Shown: positions 32,711-42,126, counted from the first letter of the stretch. The stretch is 50,911 nucleotides of DNA from Candidatus Methanoperedens sp. (GCA_012026795.1 VEPM01000030.1:1-50911); one strand, 5' to 3'. Numbers and translations are program-made. The notes: a model not told the origin generated them from the sequence alone.

Positions 32711-33931
32711 TTATCTTGAATACCTGAAAACAGTATCTTTATTCTTATTCATCAATTCTGTCAGCATATCTGCAATTGTGGGAAGTTCTCTTACTTGGTG
32801 GCGTATTTTACTTATAAGACGCTCAACCTGGAGCTGGGTTCCTGAAATAATGAGGCTCACCTTCTGGGTTTCATGAGAAACAGCCTCTCGCGGAAGGGCT
32901 GCATCTCCTCCTCTTGCCAGCATCTCCTGCTTGATTATTAATGCTTCTGTTGTGCTTATATTATTTATCAAAATGTTCAGGATCAATGTCTTTTTCTTCA
33001 TTACATGACTTCCGGTTGAGGTCGCGCCTATTGATAACATCGCTTTCTGGCAATCGTCAATATTTTTAATTTCAAGCAATTCCGCTTCAATACTTCCTGA
33101 TCTGGCTTCAGGAATCCTTGATCTTGCAGCCTGAGCAACCCTGACCGCATCTACAGTTGGCGCTACATCATGAGTCCGTATTATGTGCGCCCCGTTTCTT
33201 ACTGCGATTGCAGTTGCTGCAAGGCTTCCATAAAGCCTCTCTGTTGCAGGTTTGTTCAATGTTTCCCCGATGAATGATTTTCTGGATATTGCTGCTAATA
33301 TGGGTTTATTAAAAATCCTGAGTCTTTTGAGATTATCAATTATTTCATAATCATATACCGGGAGTTTTTCAGGAGTCCATTTTCCAATAGCCGGGTCAAT
33401 GATAATTGAATCCGGTGAAATCCCACGATGTTGCGCCCGTTCAATTATTCTTTCCAGTGACTCCATTATCGCATCCATTCCCACTGGGTCACCCGGAATA
33501 TTATTGCTTGCCATTAATATCACAGGGCAGGCGTATTTTCCAGCAACGTCCATCATTTTTTCATCAGCCGTGAAGCCGCTCACATCGTTTATTATTTTTG
33601 CGCCTGTTAAAAGTGCTTCTTCTGCAAGGCCTGAAAACATCGTATCCACACTAACCGGTACCGGGATATCCGCAAGCGCACGAACAGCAGGTATCAGGCG
33701 CGAGCGTTCTTCATCTTTTGATATTCTGGCAGCAAGAGGCCAGGTTGAACGTGCGCCAATATCGATAATATCTGCGCCTTCATCTATCATTTTTAGGGCA
33801 GCATCGCGCACATGAACGGGTGAAACCACGGAATTCCTGTAAAATGATTCTTTGCTGAGGTTAATTACTCCCATTATCCTTACAGGTTGATTGTCCCCTA
33901 CTTTCAATCCTGCAATGGTTTTTTCTATCAC
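32711..33931 (-). CDS. dihydropteroate synthase-like protein with C-terminal extension
   Basis: 406 residues. The DHPS TIM barrel spans about 1-280: VRIMGVINLSKESFYRNS, GADIIDIGARSTWP, PVSVDTMFSGLAEEAL, AKIINDVSGF, DPAIGKW, AAISRKSFIGETLNKP and IIRTHDV. A C-terminal part of about 125 residues is not in bacterial FolP. Archaeal methanogen DHPS homologues are often of this longer kind and may make pterin cofactors other than folate. It heads a tight operon with metV, metF and thiC, which supports a C1/pterin role. Whether it uses p-aminobenzoate is not shown. Confidence 0.86.
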   Translation of the reverse strand: MIEKTIAGLKVGDNQPVRIMGVINLSKESFYRNSVVSPVHVRDAALKMIDEGADIIDIGARSTWPLAARISKDEERSRLIPAVRALADIPVPVSVDTMFSGLAEEALLTGAKIINDVSGFTADEKMMDVAGKYACPVILMASNNIPGDPVGMDAIMESLERIIERAQHRGISPDSIIIDPAIGKWTPEKLPVYDYEIIDNLKRLRIFNKPILAAISRKSFIGETLNKPATERLYGSLAATAIAVRNGAHIIRTHDVAPTVDAVRVAQAARSRIPEARSGSIEAELLEIKNIDDCQKAMLSIGATSTGSHVMKKKTLILNILINNISTTEALIIKQEMLARGGDAALPREAVSHETQKVSLIISGTQLQVERLISKIRHQVRELPTIADMLTELMNKNKDTVFRYSR

Positions 33932-34156
33932 GTTTTAACCTAATACTTTTTACAGTTATAAAAATGTAACCTTTATGTTTTTATTTTTAAAAAATTCAAA
34001 AAGCAGGCTGCATGATTTCTCATGAATTTCTTTTAATAATTGGGACAGTTCAAGCTGATTAAAAGTAAAATGCTCAAAATTACATTCAAATCTTGAGTTT
34101 GTGTATATCGAACTGAAATCATCATTCTATGATTATTATGACAACATCATATCGAT

Positions 34157-34230
34157 ACTTTTATATATCTTTGCGTCAGACAAAGTGTCAGACAAATGTC
34201 ATACAAGTGGCGTACAAAAGGCGTACACAT
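34157..34230 (+). promoter_or_regulatory. TATA box and five-unit 11-12-bp repeat array upstream of the RHH-ftsZ operon
   Basis: A TATA box (TTTATATA, 34160-34167) is followed by five imperfect units starting at 34175, 34187, 34198, 34210 and 34221: GTCAGACAAA, GTCAGACAAA, GTCATACAAG, GCGTACAAAA, GCGTACACAT. Spacing is 12, 11, 12, 11 bp, about one helix turn, so all lie on one face. The array covers the expected transcription start. Ribbon-helix-helix repressors bind such phased repeats, and an RHH gene follows. Confidence 0.75.
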
Positions 34231-34295
34231 GTATGCACTCTGATGAACCCGTCTAAAAAAGATAAAAACGTGAAAAATCTCAGGGTTTATCATTC

Positions 34296-34308
34296 CTCCC
34301 ACAGGGAG
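34296..34308 (+). promoter_or_regulatory. hairpin that includes the ribosome binding site of the RHH gene
   Basis: A perfect 5-bp stem (CTCCC / GGGAG) with a 3-base loop. The right arm is the GGGAG that serves as ribosome binding site, 10 bp before ATG 34319. It could limit translation unless opened. The rest of 33932-34318 is A/T-rich and holds no other gene I can support. Confidence 0.45.
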
Positions 34309-34318
34309 TTACCAAAAT

Positions 34319-34543
34319 ATGCAAAGAGTAACACTAAGGCTCCCGGAACAGCAATTAAAAATGATCGACATGTTAGTTGAGTATGGTGAATTTCCGTCCG
34401 CTAGCGAAGCAATCAGGACGGCTATAAGAGACCTAATCGATCAGCGAAGTGAAAAATTGGTTGGCAGGATGCAATTGTTCGATAAAGCAAAAGAGCAGTC
34501 AAAGAATGCAGAGTCATTCTTGCTCTTAAAAGAGGAACAATAG
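34319..34543 (+). CDS. ribbon-helix-helix regulator next to ftsZ (CdrS-like)
   Basis: 74 residues. The RHH fold is clear at the N-terminus: MQRVTLRLPEQQLKMID (DNA-contacting strand), VEYGEFPSASEAIRTAIRDLI (helices). The C-terminal ~25 residues are a charged tail. Haloarchaea have a short RHH protein, CdrS, cotranscribed with ftsZ2 and controlling division genes; this gene has the same place and fold, so a similar role is likely but inferred. It sits 45 bp before ftsZ on the same strand. Confidence 0.88.
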   Translation: MQRVTLRLPEQQLKMIDMLVEYGEFPSASEAIRTAIRDLIDQRSEKLVGRMQLFDKAKEQSKNAESFLLLKEEQ

Positions 34544-34588
34544 AAGGAATAATAGAAGGAATACAAAAAATCATCTGAGGGGATGAAT

Positions 34589-35743
34589 ATGGAATCATTT
34601 GTACAGGACGCATTAAAATTCAAAGAAAAGGAAACGAATTTCAAGCAGGCAGCATGCGGCTCGTCTGAAGAAATAGATGAATTTGGAACACCAAAGATCG
34701 TAGTAGTCGGATGCGGTGGGGGCGGTAATAATACAGTAAATCGTCTTTATAATATCGGCGTTGCAGGCGCAGATACTATCGCAATAAACACAGATAAGAT
34801 CCACCTGGATATAATCCAGTCAGATAAAAAAATCCTGATCGGCAAATCAATAACAAGGGGATTGGGCGCAGGCGGGTTCCCGGAAGTTGGAAGAAGAGCA
34901 GCAGAACTTGCAAGGGGAACACTTGAAGATGTACTAAAGGATGCAAATCTGGTATTTGTAACAGCAGGAATGGGCGGAGGAACAGGAACAGGCGTTGCAC
35001 CGGTAGTTGCACAGGTAGCAAAAGACCAGGGCGCAATTGTAATTGGAATGGTCACAAGCCCGTTCAAGGTAGAGCGCTCAAGGATGTTCAAAGCTGAGGA
35101 AGGCCTGGATGAACTGAGAAAAGCAGCAGACACAGTAATAGTCCTTGATAATAACAGACTGCTGGATTACGTCCCGAACCTGCCAATAGACCAGGCATTT
35201 TCAGTAATGGACCAGTTGATATCAGAGACTGTGAAAGGTATTACAGAAACCATTACCCAGCCATCATTGATAAATCTTGACTACGCAGATGTCAGGGCTA
35301 TAATGAAGGGCGGAGGACTTGCAGTAATGCTTGTCGGCGAGGCAAAAGGACAGGATAAGGCAAAAGAAGTTGTAAGAGCTGCTTTAAACCACCCGCTGCT
35401 TGATGTGGATACGAAGGGCGCAACCGGATGCCTGCTCCACATAACCGGTGGGACTGATATGTCTCTCCACGAGGCAGAACAGATTGCTTCATCACTGACT
35501 TATGAGCTTGACTCCCATGCAAACGTTATCTGGGGCGCAAGAGTAAAGAAGGAGTACGAGGGCAAGGTACGCTGCATGGCGATCATGACAGGTATCCACT
35601 CAGCCCAGATCATGGGACCAAAGGGAGACAGCATGCCAGTGAGAAACAGCGCTTCTTCGGTCGAAGAGAAAATCAAAGTGGCTGTAGCAGCTACCAGGAA
35701 CAATAGCAGGAACAGGGGTTCAATAATAGACCAGATCCTGTGA
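34589..35743 (+). CDS. ftsZ: cell division GTPase FtsZ
   Basis: 384 residues. The nucleotide-binding [13 protein letters not shown] (about 37-49) and tubulin signature [12 protein letters not shown] (about 128-139) are complete, as are [15 protein letters not shown] and [26 protein letters not shown]. The start at 34589 is preferred over 34583 because GAGGGG directly abuts the latter. The C-terminal tail after the core is short. Archaea often have two FtsZ; I cannot tell FtsZ1 from FtsZ2 by eye. A terminator hairpin follows at 35782. Confidence 0.95.
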   Translation: MESFVQDALKFKEKETNFKQAACGSSEEIDEFGTPKIVVVGCGGGGNNTVNRLYNIGVAGADTIAINTDKIHLDIIQSDKKILIGKSITRGLGAGGFPEVGRRAAELARGTLEDVLKDANLVFVTAGMGGGTGTGVAPVVAQVAKDQGAIVIGMVTSPFKVERSRMFKAEEGLDELRKAADTVIVLDNNRLLDYVPNLPIDQAFSVMDQLISETVKGITETITQPSLINLDYADVRAIMKGGGLAVMLVGEAKGQDKAKEVVRAALNHPLLDVDTKGATGCLLHITGGTDMSLHEAEQIASSLTYELDSHANVIWGARVKKEYEGKVRCMAIMTGIHSAQIMGPKGDSMPVRNSASSVEEKIKVAVAATRNNSRNRGSIIDQIL

Positions 35744-35781
35744 TATCCTGCAATTTAGACAAAAGGGTACTAAAGACATAG

Positions 35782-35813
35782 ATCCGGCAATATTTTTGCC
35801 GGATTCTTTTTTT
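35782..35813 (+). terminator. hairpin terminator after ftsZ
   Basis: A 9-bp perfect stem (ATCCGGCAA / TTGCCGGAT) with a 5-base loop, followed by a T-rich tract with seven T in a row. It begins 38 bp after the ftsZ stop. Confidence 0.72.
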
Positions 35814-35876
35814 GGCTGGCGATTTTTTTACCAGCGGTATATTTAAAATATTTGAACTCATCTACGAACGGGTATC

Positions 35877-37541
35877 ATGAGAAGCGATAATATCAAAAAA
35901 GGACTTGAGCGTGCCCCCCACAGGTCTTTATTAAAAGCTGTAGGGCTGACAGACGAAGAAATGTCTTTGCCTTTTATCGGGGTTGTAAATTCCTGGAATG
36001 AAGTTATACCAGGTCATATTCATCTTGATAAGCTTGCGCAGGCGGTAAAAGCCGGAATCCGGATGGCTGGCGGCGTTCCATTTGAATTTAACACAATCGG
36101 GGTATGCGACGGCATAGCAATGGGGCATACAGGTATGAAGAACTCCCTTCCGAGCAGGGAAATAATAGCAGACAGCATCGAAATGATGGTGGAAGCGCAC
36201 CAGTTCGACGGAATGGTCATGATACCAACATGCGATAAGATCGTCCCCGGACATCTCATGGCTGCCGGGCGTATCGATATACCCACTATAGTTGTAACAG
36301 GCGGGCCTATGATGCCAGGCATCGTTGGTGATGAACCCCGCGATGTAATATCACTTTTTGAGGCAGTGGGAGCGCGCCAGAATAATAAGATATCAGACCG
36401 GGAATTGAAGATCCTTGAGGATTGTTCCTGCTGCGGAGCGGGTTCATGTGCAGGATTGTTCACTGCAAATACCATGGCCTGTGTGACTGAAGCGCTTGGC
36501 CTGAGTCTTCCCGGATGCGGGACAGCGCATGCAGTGGATGCAAAAAAAATAAGGATCGCAAAGCAGTCAGGTATGAAAATACTTGAACTTGTTGAAAAAG
36601 GAATAACAGCACGATCCATAGTGACTCAGGAGTCCCTTAACAATGCAATACGCATTGATATGGCAATCGGGGGGAGCACAAATACTGCGTTGCATTTACC
36701 AGCAATAGCCCTTGAATACGGCCTTACCCTCCCGCTTTCTATATTCGATGAGATCAGCAAGGAGACACCACACCTGATCAACCTGCGGCCAGGAGGTAAC
36801 CGGTATCTGATCGACTTTGAACGCGCGGGAGGAGTTCCTGCAATACAGGAACGCCTGCAATCAAAACTTTATCTGGATACGTTGACAGTTACTGGAAAAA
36901 ATCTCGATGAGAACCTGAAAGAATACAGTATCATAAATCCGCGCGCAAACAGGGAGATCATTGCAAGCCTTGATTCCCCCGTACATGCAGAAGGCGGGAT
37001 CGCTGTATTGAAGGGAAGCCTTGCTCCGGACGGCTCTGTAATAAAACAGACAGCAGTCAGCCAGAAGATGTTAAAACATTCAGGACCTGCCCGTGTTTTT
37101 GAGAGTGAAGAAGAGGCAATGGCAGCCATAATGGCAAAGAAGATCAAACCAGGTGATTGTCTTGTGATCAGGTATGAGGGACCAAAAGGGGGTCCGGGAA
37201 TGCGAGAGATGCTTTCCCCGACAGCAGCAATAGCTGGCATGGGACTTATTGATTCTGTGGCTCTCATTACTGATGGCCGGTTCTCCGGCGGAACGCGGGG
37301 GCCATGTATTGGCCATGTGTCACCCGAAGCAGCAGTAGGAGGCCCAATAGCACATGTGCGGGAAGGAGATACAATCGAAATAGACATACCGGGGCGTATG
37401 TTGAACCTTAATATCTCAAAAGAAGAGTTTGAACAAAGGCAAAGATCATGGAAACCACCCGCGCCAAAAGTCACAAAAGGCTATCTTGCACGCTACCAGA
37501 AAATGGTGGGATCGGCGGATAAGGGCGCTGTGATAAAGTAG
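35877..37541 (+). CDS. ilvD: dihydroxy-acid dehydratase
   Basis: 554-residue IlvD, the full usual length. It converts dihydroxy-isovalerate/methylvalerate to the oxo acid for branched-chain amino acids and uses an Fe-S cluster. Visible Cys are in [21 protein letters not shown] (early), [12 protein letters not shown] and [22 protein letters not shown]. Also [21 protein letters not shown] and [28 protein letters not shown]-like TATATTTAAAAT is about 38 bp upstream. It is followed 16 bp later by the phzF-like gene. Confidence 0.94.
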   Translation: MRSDNIKKGLERAPHRSLLKAVGLTDEEMSLPFIGVVNSWNEVIPGHIHLDKLAQAVKAGIRMAGGVPFEFNTIGVCDGIAMGHTGMKNSLPSREIIADSIEMMVEAHQFDGMVMIPTCDKIVPGHLMAAGRIDIPTIVVTGGPMMPGIVGDEPRDVISLFEAVGARQNNKISDRELKILEDCSCCGAGSCAGLFTANTMACVTEALGLSLPGCGTAHAVDAKKIRIAKQSGMKILELVEKGITARSIVTQESLNNAIRIDMAIGGSTNTALHLPAIALEYGLTLPLSIFDEISKETPHLINLRPGGNRYLIDFERAGGVPAIQERLQSKLYLDTLTVTGKNLDENLKEYSIINPRANREIIASLDSPVHAEGGIAVLKGSLAPDGSVIKQTAVSQKMLKHSGPARVFESEEEAMAAIMAKKIKPGDCLVIRYEGPKGGPGMREMLSPTAAIAGMGLIDSVALITDGRFSGGTRGPCIGHVSPEAAVGGPIAHVREGDTIEIDIPGRMLNLNISKEEFEQRQRSWKPPAPKVTKGYLARYQKMVGSADKGAVIK

Positions 37542-37557
37542 CTGTCATATCAAAAAA

Positions 37558-38439
37558 ATGGGAAATCTTACCTTCTATATATTGGATGTATTTGCAGAAG
37601 AGAAATTCGCAGGCAATCAGCTTGCGGTTGTGAAAAATGCAGATAGACTTTCGGATACCAGGATGCAGCAAATTGCCAGGGAGATCAATTTTTCCGAAAC
37701 TACTTTTATTCTGTCAGATAAAAAAAGAAATGGCGGGTATGATGTTCGAATTTTTACCCCGAAAGAGGAGGTTCCCTTTGCTGGTCACCCAACACTGGGG
37801 ACTGCTTATGTAATACAAAGCAAGATTATCAGGAAACCCGTCGAAACCGTAATTCTTAATTTGAAGATCGGACAGATCCCGGTCAATCTCAATGATGCAA
37901 GAGGAGTTTTATGGATGAAACAGATGCCTCCGACATTTGGTATGGTTTTTAATCAAGATAAAATCTCAAGCGTTTTGAATGTCGATGCTTCAGATATTGA
38001 CCACATATATCCGATACAGGAAGTTTCCACAGGATTACCAGTCATCATAGTTCCCCTTAAGACTCTGGAGGCTGTGAAAAAGAGCAGGATCGACATGGAA
38101 AAATACTCTGGATTAATAAGAGATTCCGATGCAAAAGCGCTTCTGGTTTTCTGCCCTGAAACGATAAAGGTGGAAAATGACATTAATGTCAGGGTTTTTG
38201 CGCAATATTATGGTGTACCCGAAGACCCTGCAACAGGAAGCGCAAATGGCTGCCTTGCCGGATACCTTGTGAAATACGATTATTTTAAAAGCAGGAAAAT
38301 CGATATTCGGGTTGAGCAAGGATATGAAATAGGAAGGCCATCATTGCTCTATTTGAGAGGAGAAGAACAGGCCGGGAAAATAGAGGTATTCGTGGGTGGA
38401 AAGGTGCAGATGATCGCAAGGGGAGAATTCGATGAATAA
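37558..38439 (+). CDS. PhzF-family isomerase/epimerase-like protein
   Basis: 293 residues. The family hallmarks are YILDVFAEEKFAGNQLAVV (N-terminal), REINFSETTFIL (catalytic Glu of the family), VRIFTPKEEVPFAGHPTLGTAYV and RVFAQYYGVPEDPATGSANGCLAGYLV. PhzF proteins isomerise or epimerise varied small substrates; the specific reaction is unknown. The gene overlaps the next methyltransferase-like gene by 8 bp. Confidence 0.88.
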   Translation: MGNLTFYILDVFAEEKFAGNQLAVVKNADRLSDTRMQQIAREINFSETTFILSDKKRNGGYDVRIFTPKEEVPFAGHPTLGTAYVIQSKIIRKPVETVILNLKIGQIPVNLNDARGVLWMKQMPPTFGMVFNQDKISSVLNVDASDIDHIYPIQEVSTGLPVIIVPLKTLEAVKKSRIDMEKYSGLIRDSDAKALLVFCPETIKVENDINVRVFAQYYGVPEDPATGSANGCLAGYLVKYDYFKSRKIDIRVEQGYEIGRPSLLYLRGEEQAGKIEVFVGGKVQMIARGEFDE

Positions 38440-39124
38440 ACATATGGATGTGAAAACAGTCGTCCTTATAGGACGGACATTTGATGAATATTATAAGATG
38501 TTCAATCTTGATAATGAATTGCTGAAAAATGAAATCTTCCTTGATGCAGCATCAGGTGTAAGTTCTTTCTGCGCAGAAGCAAATGCAAAAGGATTCAATG
38601 TAACTGCTTCTGATAAAATATATTGCCTTCACCCGGATGAAATCGAGACTAAATGTGAACAGGACCTTGACTCAGTTATGCAGCAGATGCCAGCTATCGC
38701 CGATATTTATTTATGGGATTTTTTCAAGGATATCCAATCATTAAAAGCCAACAGGGAAAAAGCATACAGATCATTCCTGGAAGATTTCAAGAAATATGGG
38801 ATAAAAAGATATAAACCAGTCGAATATCCCATAACGGATTTCAGGGATGAACAATTTACTGTGTCTCTTGTATCCCATTTATTATTTCTTTATGAAGACA
38901 AACTGGATTATGATTTCCACAAGAAAACAATACAGGAACTTTTAAGAGTAAGTTCCAGGGAAATTCGTATTTTTCCGGTCGTAAATTTTAAAGGAATCAG
39001 ATCAGGATATATTGAACTTCTTGTGCGTGATCAGGGTTTCAGGAATTTGAAGATATCAATAAAGAGAGTTGGTTATGAATTTATGAAAAATGCTAATGAG
39101 ATGATGATAATAAAAAGAAAATAA
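38432..39124 (+). CDS. SAM-dependent methyltransferase-like protein
   Basis: 230 residues. A SAM-binding-like stretch is visible: NEIFLDAASGVSSFCAEANAKG (motif I is AASGVSS, weaker than usual), then VTASDKIYCL with an Asp at the ribose-binding position. No catalytic motif that defines a substrate is seen. GGGGAG precedes the start, which overlaps phzF by 8 bp. A role in modifying the phzF product is only suggested by the overlap. Confidence 0.65.
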   Translation: MNKHMDVKTVVLIGRTFDEYYKMFNLDNELLKNEIFLDAASGVSSFCAEANAKGFNVTASDKIYCLHPDEIETKCEQDLDSVMQQMPAIADIYLWDFFKDIQSLKANREKAYRSFLEDFKKYGIKRYKPVEYPITDFRDEQFTVSLVSHLLFLYEDKLDYDFHKKTIQELLRVSSREIRIFPVVNFKGIRSGYIELLVRDQGFRNLKISIKRVGYEFMKNANEMMIIKRK

Positions 39125-39166
39125 CAGTGTAAATAAAAAGGATTTAACCGGTTTTAAGAAGGAAAT

Positions 39167-39877
39167 ATGAAATCATATCCAGGCTGGCAATACAATGAAA
39201 TGAAGCAGGTAGGTACTGACTACAATGATCCTGCCCAGGTTGAGATATATGATTCGCAAATGGGAAAGTTGAGAGACATAAAAAAAGAGAATGAAGAAAT
39301 TATCAAGGCTCTTAATCTCACTAATGACCAGACTCTTATTGAATTCGGTACAGGTACGGGAAATTTTGCAATTGATGCTGCAAAGCACTGCAAAAAAGTA
39401 TTTGCTGTAGATGTTTCTCCCCGGATGCTTGAATTTGCTCAAAAAAAGGCTGATATGAATGGAATAAAAAATATTGAACTTCTAAATGCAGGATTTCTGA
39501 CTTATGAACATTCAGGAGCGCCAGCCGATGCAGTCGTTTCACAACTGGCGCTCCACCATCTTCCTGATTTCTGGAAATTGATAGCCCTGAAACGTGTTTT
39601 TGGAATTCTAAAAAACGGCGGGAAATTTTTCTTGAAAGATACTGTTTACTCTTTTGATGAAAATACCCATGAGGCTTTTTTTAATAATCTAATTGAAATA
39701 ATCAGGAAAGCCGGAGGGATGCAGATTGCAAATGATCTGGAAACCGGGATCAGGGATGAATATTCAACACTTGGCTGGATCATGGAAGCACTGCTTCTGC
39801 GGGCTGGCTTTACAATACATGAGAAACAATATTCGGAAGGTCTTATTGCTGTTTATTTATGCACAAAGGAGAAATGA
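39167..39877 (+). CDS. class I SAM-dependent methyltransferase
   Basis: 236 residues with the full Rossmann methyltransferase pattern: TLIEFGTGTGNFAIDAAKHCKKVFAVDVSPRMLEFAQKKADMNG (motif I and acidic end of beta 2), and DAVVSQLALHHLPDFWKLIALKRVFGILKNGGKFFLKDTV (motifs II-III). Resembles small-molecule or quinone-type methyltransferases. AAGGAAAT lies upstream. The stop overlaps the chorismate mutase start. Confidence 0.85.
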   Translation: MKSYPGWQYNEMKQVGTDYNDPAQVEIYDSQMGKLRDIKKENEEIIKALNLTNDQTLIEFGTGTGNFAIDAAKHCKKVFAVDVSPRMLEFAQKKADMNGIKNIELLNAGFLTYEHSGAPADAVVSQLALHHLPDFWKLIALKRVFGILKNGGKFFLKDTVYSFDENTHEAFFNNLIEIIRKAGGMQIANDLETGIRDEYSTLGWIMEALLLRAGFTIHEKQYSEGLIAVYLCTKEK

Positions 39878-40185
39878 GTTTGTCAGAATGTAAAAGCATC
39901 GAAGAAGTACGTGAAAACATTAACAGGATCGACCGGGAAATAGTTGAACTGATATCGCAAAGAAGCCGCTACGTGGCGCAGGCTGCAAAATTCAAGAAAA
40001 CGGCGCAGGATGTGAAAGCTCCCTCACGTGTGGAAGAAGTAATATCAAAAGTGAGGGGCATTGCAGTTGAGCATGATCTTGACCCTGATATTGTGGAGAA
40101 GATTTATCGCACAATGATTTCATGCTTCATAGATTATGAAATTACCTTAAAATCAATGCAAACATTATACTGGTATGGCGCATAA
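39874..40185 (+). CDS. AroQ-type chorismate mutase
   Basis: About 103 residues of the all-helical AroQ fold: SIEEVRENINRIDREIVELISQRSRYVAQAAKFKK (helix 1 with Arg and Lys of the active site), APSRVEEVISKVRGIAVEHDLDPDIVEKIYRTMISCFIDYE. It turns chorismate to prephenate, though isochorismate pyruvate-lyase relatives look alike. The start is unclear: ATG 39874 (overlap with the preceding stop) or TTG 39880, which has better GGAG spacing. Its 3' end overlaps the convergent trm5 by 52 bp. Confidence 0.83.
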   Translation: MSLSECKSIEEVRENINRIDREIVELISQRSRYVAQAAKFKKTAQDVKAPSRVEEVISKVRGIAVEHDLDPDIVEKIYRTMISCFIDYEITLKSMQTLYWYGA

Positions 40186-41114
40186 GGTCTTACGATTCTG
40201 CGGTCAATGGGACATACCCGAAGACCTGATTTCCTCGCATAAGCTTCAATCTCATTGATCAGGCCTTCAAATAAATCATCTTTGTGTGAAATTGCATAAA
40301 AATGTATTATCCCGCCTTTTTTAATTACCCCAAAAGCGCTATCAATGAACTCTAATCCGCTGTGCGGAAGGTTCATAATAACGTGATCCGCATCCGAAAT
40401 TCCTTTGGCTTCTTCCCTTGCATCGCCTTCCCTTATCTCGATATTCTTAATCTTATTGAGCCGGATATTTTCCCTGAGGTATTTAATTGCCACAGGATTC
40501 TTATCAACAGATATCACCTGCGCGTCGGGAAATTTTTTTGCAATAGGGATGCTAAAAGGCCCGATACCTGCGAACATATCAACAACTTTATCGCCATTTT
40601 TTACCTGGTCTCTTATCCTTATCCTTTCAGTTGACAATCGCGGCGTAAAGTACACCTGTGTAACATCAAGAAGGTATCTGCATCCGTTTTCCCTGTATAT
40701 GGTCTCAGTTTTTTGCTCGCCTGCGATAAATAAAAGCTCGCGTGTCCGGTATTCTCCACAAACCGCACTTGTTGCCTGGAATATTGTTTTTATATTCTTA
40801 TGATGCAAAAGGACTTTTGCAATTTCCGGCGCATTTTTTTCATGCTGGTCAATAATAGCAATATTCCCTATTAACTCATAAGCGCCAGGAACTTGAGTTA
40901 AGGGATTTTCATACTGTGCAATTTCAAATATATCTTTTCCCGATACCCCCAATCCCTCGACAGGCTTTAAAACCGGAATTAATAAGTATCGTCCATCTGG
41001 TTTAATTTTTAAGTTATTATCAAGGAGACAAAGCTCGATTAATTTCTTCCTTGACAATTCACCTTCGGTTTTTGGTACCCTGATACACAGGGATTCCATC
41101 ATTTCTGGTTTCAC
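40134..41114 (-). CDS. trm5: tRNA (guanine37-N1)-methyltransferase Trm5
   Basis: 326 residues. The C-terminal SAM domain contains GDKVVDMFAGIGPFSIPIAKKF, VISVDKNPVAIKYLRENIRLN and DHVIMNLPHSGLEFIDSAFGVIKKGGIIHFY (the Trm5 NLP motif). N-terminal parts (ELIGNIAIIDQHEK, TIFQATSAVCGEYRTREL, YLLDVTQVYFTPRLSTERIRI) fit the Trm5b-type protein that methylates G37. The start is a GTG at 41114 without a clear ribosome binding site; ATG 41102 or 41099 are alternatives. Confidence 0.9.
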   Translation of the reverse strand: MKPEMMESLCIRVPKTEGELSRKKLIELCLLDNNLKIKPDGRYLLIPVLKPVEGLGVSGKDIFEIAQYENPLTQVPGAYELIGNIAIIDQHEKNAPEIAKVLLHHKNIKTIFQATSAVCGEYRTRELLFIAGEQKTETIYRENGCRYLLDVTQVYFTPRLSTERIRIRDQVKNGDKVVDMFAGIGPFSIPIAKKFPDAQVISVDKNPVAIKYLRENIRLNKIKNIEIREGDAREEAKGISDADHVIMNLPHSGLEFIDSAFGVIKKGGIIHFYAISHKDDLFEGLINEIEAYARKSGLRVCPIDRRIVRPYAPYQYNVCIDFKVIS

Positions 41115-41131
41115 GAGGAATATCGTTTAAA

Positions 41132-41257
41132 TTATTTCGCCAGAAAAACTGTTTCAAGCAGCAAAATAGTCATTATGATTCCAGCCAGGATGGCAATATA
41201 TCCCAGGATGCTTCCTATTGTGAGACCTATACCGTTTAGATTTTGACCTATTTCCAT
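41132..41257 (-). CDS. 41-residue single-pass membrane protein
   Basis: A short frame from ATG 41257. The product has one long hydrophobic stretch, with IGSILGYIAILAGIIMTILLL in the middle, and a C-terminal Lys, typical of a small membrane protein. No strong ribosome binding site is present. It is upstream of trm5 on the same strand with an 17-bp gap. Similar tiny proteins in related archaea would confirm it; the composition alone supports a real gene only moderately. Confidence 0.45.
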   Translation of the reverse strand: MEIGQNLNGIGLTIGSILGYIAILAGIIMTILLLETVFLAK

Positions 41258-41335
41258 CGCTTTAATAAAGCATACTTAATTTTTATAGTTTTCTATGGTA
41301 AGACTTACAAATGATAGATTCTATATAATAGAATT

Positions 41336-42124
41336 ATGCTTACATTTATCGGACTTGGGCTTTATGATGAAAAAGATATAACAGTAAAAGGATTGGAATC
41401 TGTAAAAAACGCTGATGCAATCTATGCTGAATTTTATACATCCAATCTTATCGGTACTTCCATAGAAAAAATTGAAAAATTCTATGGAAAGAAATTGATC
41501 ATACTTTCACGGGAGGAAGTTGAGCTGGAACCTGTCTGGCTATCACGGGCAATCAATGAAAATGTGGTATTCCTGAGCGGGGGCGATGCTATGGTTGCGA
41601 CCACGCATATTGATCTTCGCTTACGTGCAAAAGATATGGGCATCGAATCTGCGATCATCCATGCTCCATCGATCTATTCGGCTGTTTCGGGATTAAGCGG
41701 GCTTCAAAATTACAGGTTCGGGAAATCCACCACAATCCCGTTCCCTTATACCAGGAATGAAAAGACGATCATATCCGAAGCTCCGTATGATACAATAAAA
41801 ATGAACCGGAAAAATGATCTGCATACTATTGTTTTTCTTGATATTGACCGCGAAAAAGGCTTTATGGATATTAGAAAAGCTGTTTCCCTTCTTCTGGAAA
41901 TGGAAGAAAGACGGGGTGAAGGTGTGCTTGTAAATGCTCTTGCAATTGGTATTGCACGCGCCGGTTCCCCATCGCCCACAGTTCATTCGGATTATCTTGA
42001 AAAAATAAAAGAATATGATTTCGGAAGTCCGCTGCATACACTCTTGATTCCTGCCAGCCTCCACTTTATCGAGGCTGAAGCGCTTGTAAAATTGTGCGGC
42101 GCTCCGCCGGATATTTTGATATAA
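41336..42124 (+). CDS. dphB: diphthine synthase (DphB/Dph5)
   Basis: 262-residue methyltransferase of diphthamide synthesis on elongation factor 2. The family pattern is complete: MLTFIGLGLYDEKDITVKGLESVKNADAIYAEFYTS, VVFLSGGDAMVATTHIDLRLRAK, IIHAPSIYSAVSGLSGLQNYRFGKSTTIPFP, and LHTLLIPASLHFIEAEALVKLCGAP. Almost restricted to archaea and eukaryotes. It converges with a small gene 2 bp later. Confidence 0.95.
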   Translation: MLTFIGLGLYDEKDITVKGLESVKNADAIYAEFYTSNLIGTSIEKIEKFYGKKLIILSREEVELEPVWLSRAINENVVFLSGGDAMVATTHIDLRLRAKDMGIESAIIHAPSIYSAVSGLSGLQNYRFGKSTTIPFPYTRNEKTIISEAPYDTIKMNRKNDLHTIVFLDIDREKGFMDIRKAVSLLLEMEERRGEGVLVNALAIGIARAGSPSPTVHSDYLEKIKEYDFGSPLHTLLIPASLHFIEAEALVKLCGAPPDILI

Positions 42125-42126
42125 GA

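Noticed and set aside
34129-34380. An 83-residue plus-strand frame overlapping the RHH start
   Set aside because: It is out of frame with the RHH gene, runs through the TATA box and repeat array, and has no ribosome binding site; the array explains the sequence better.
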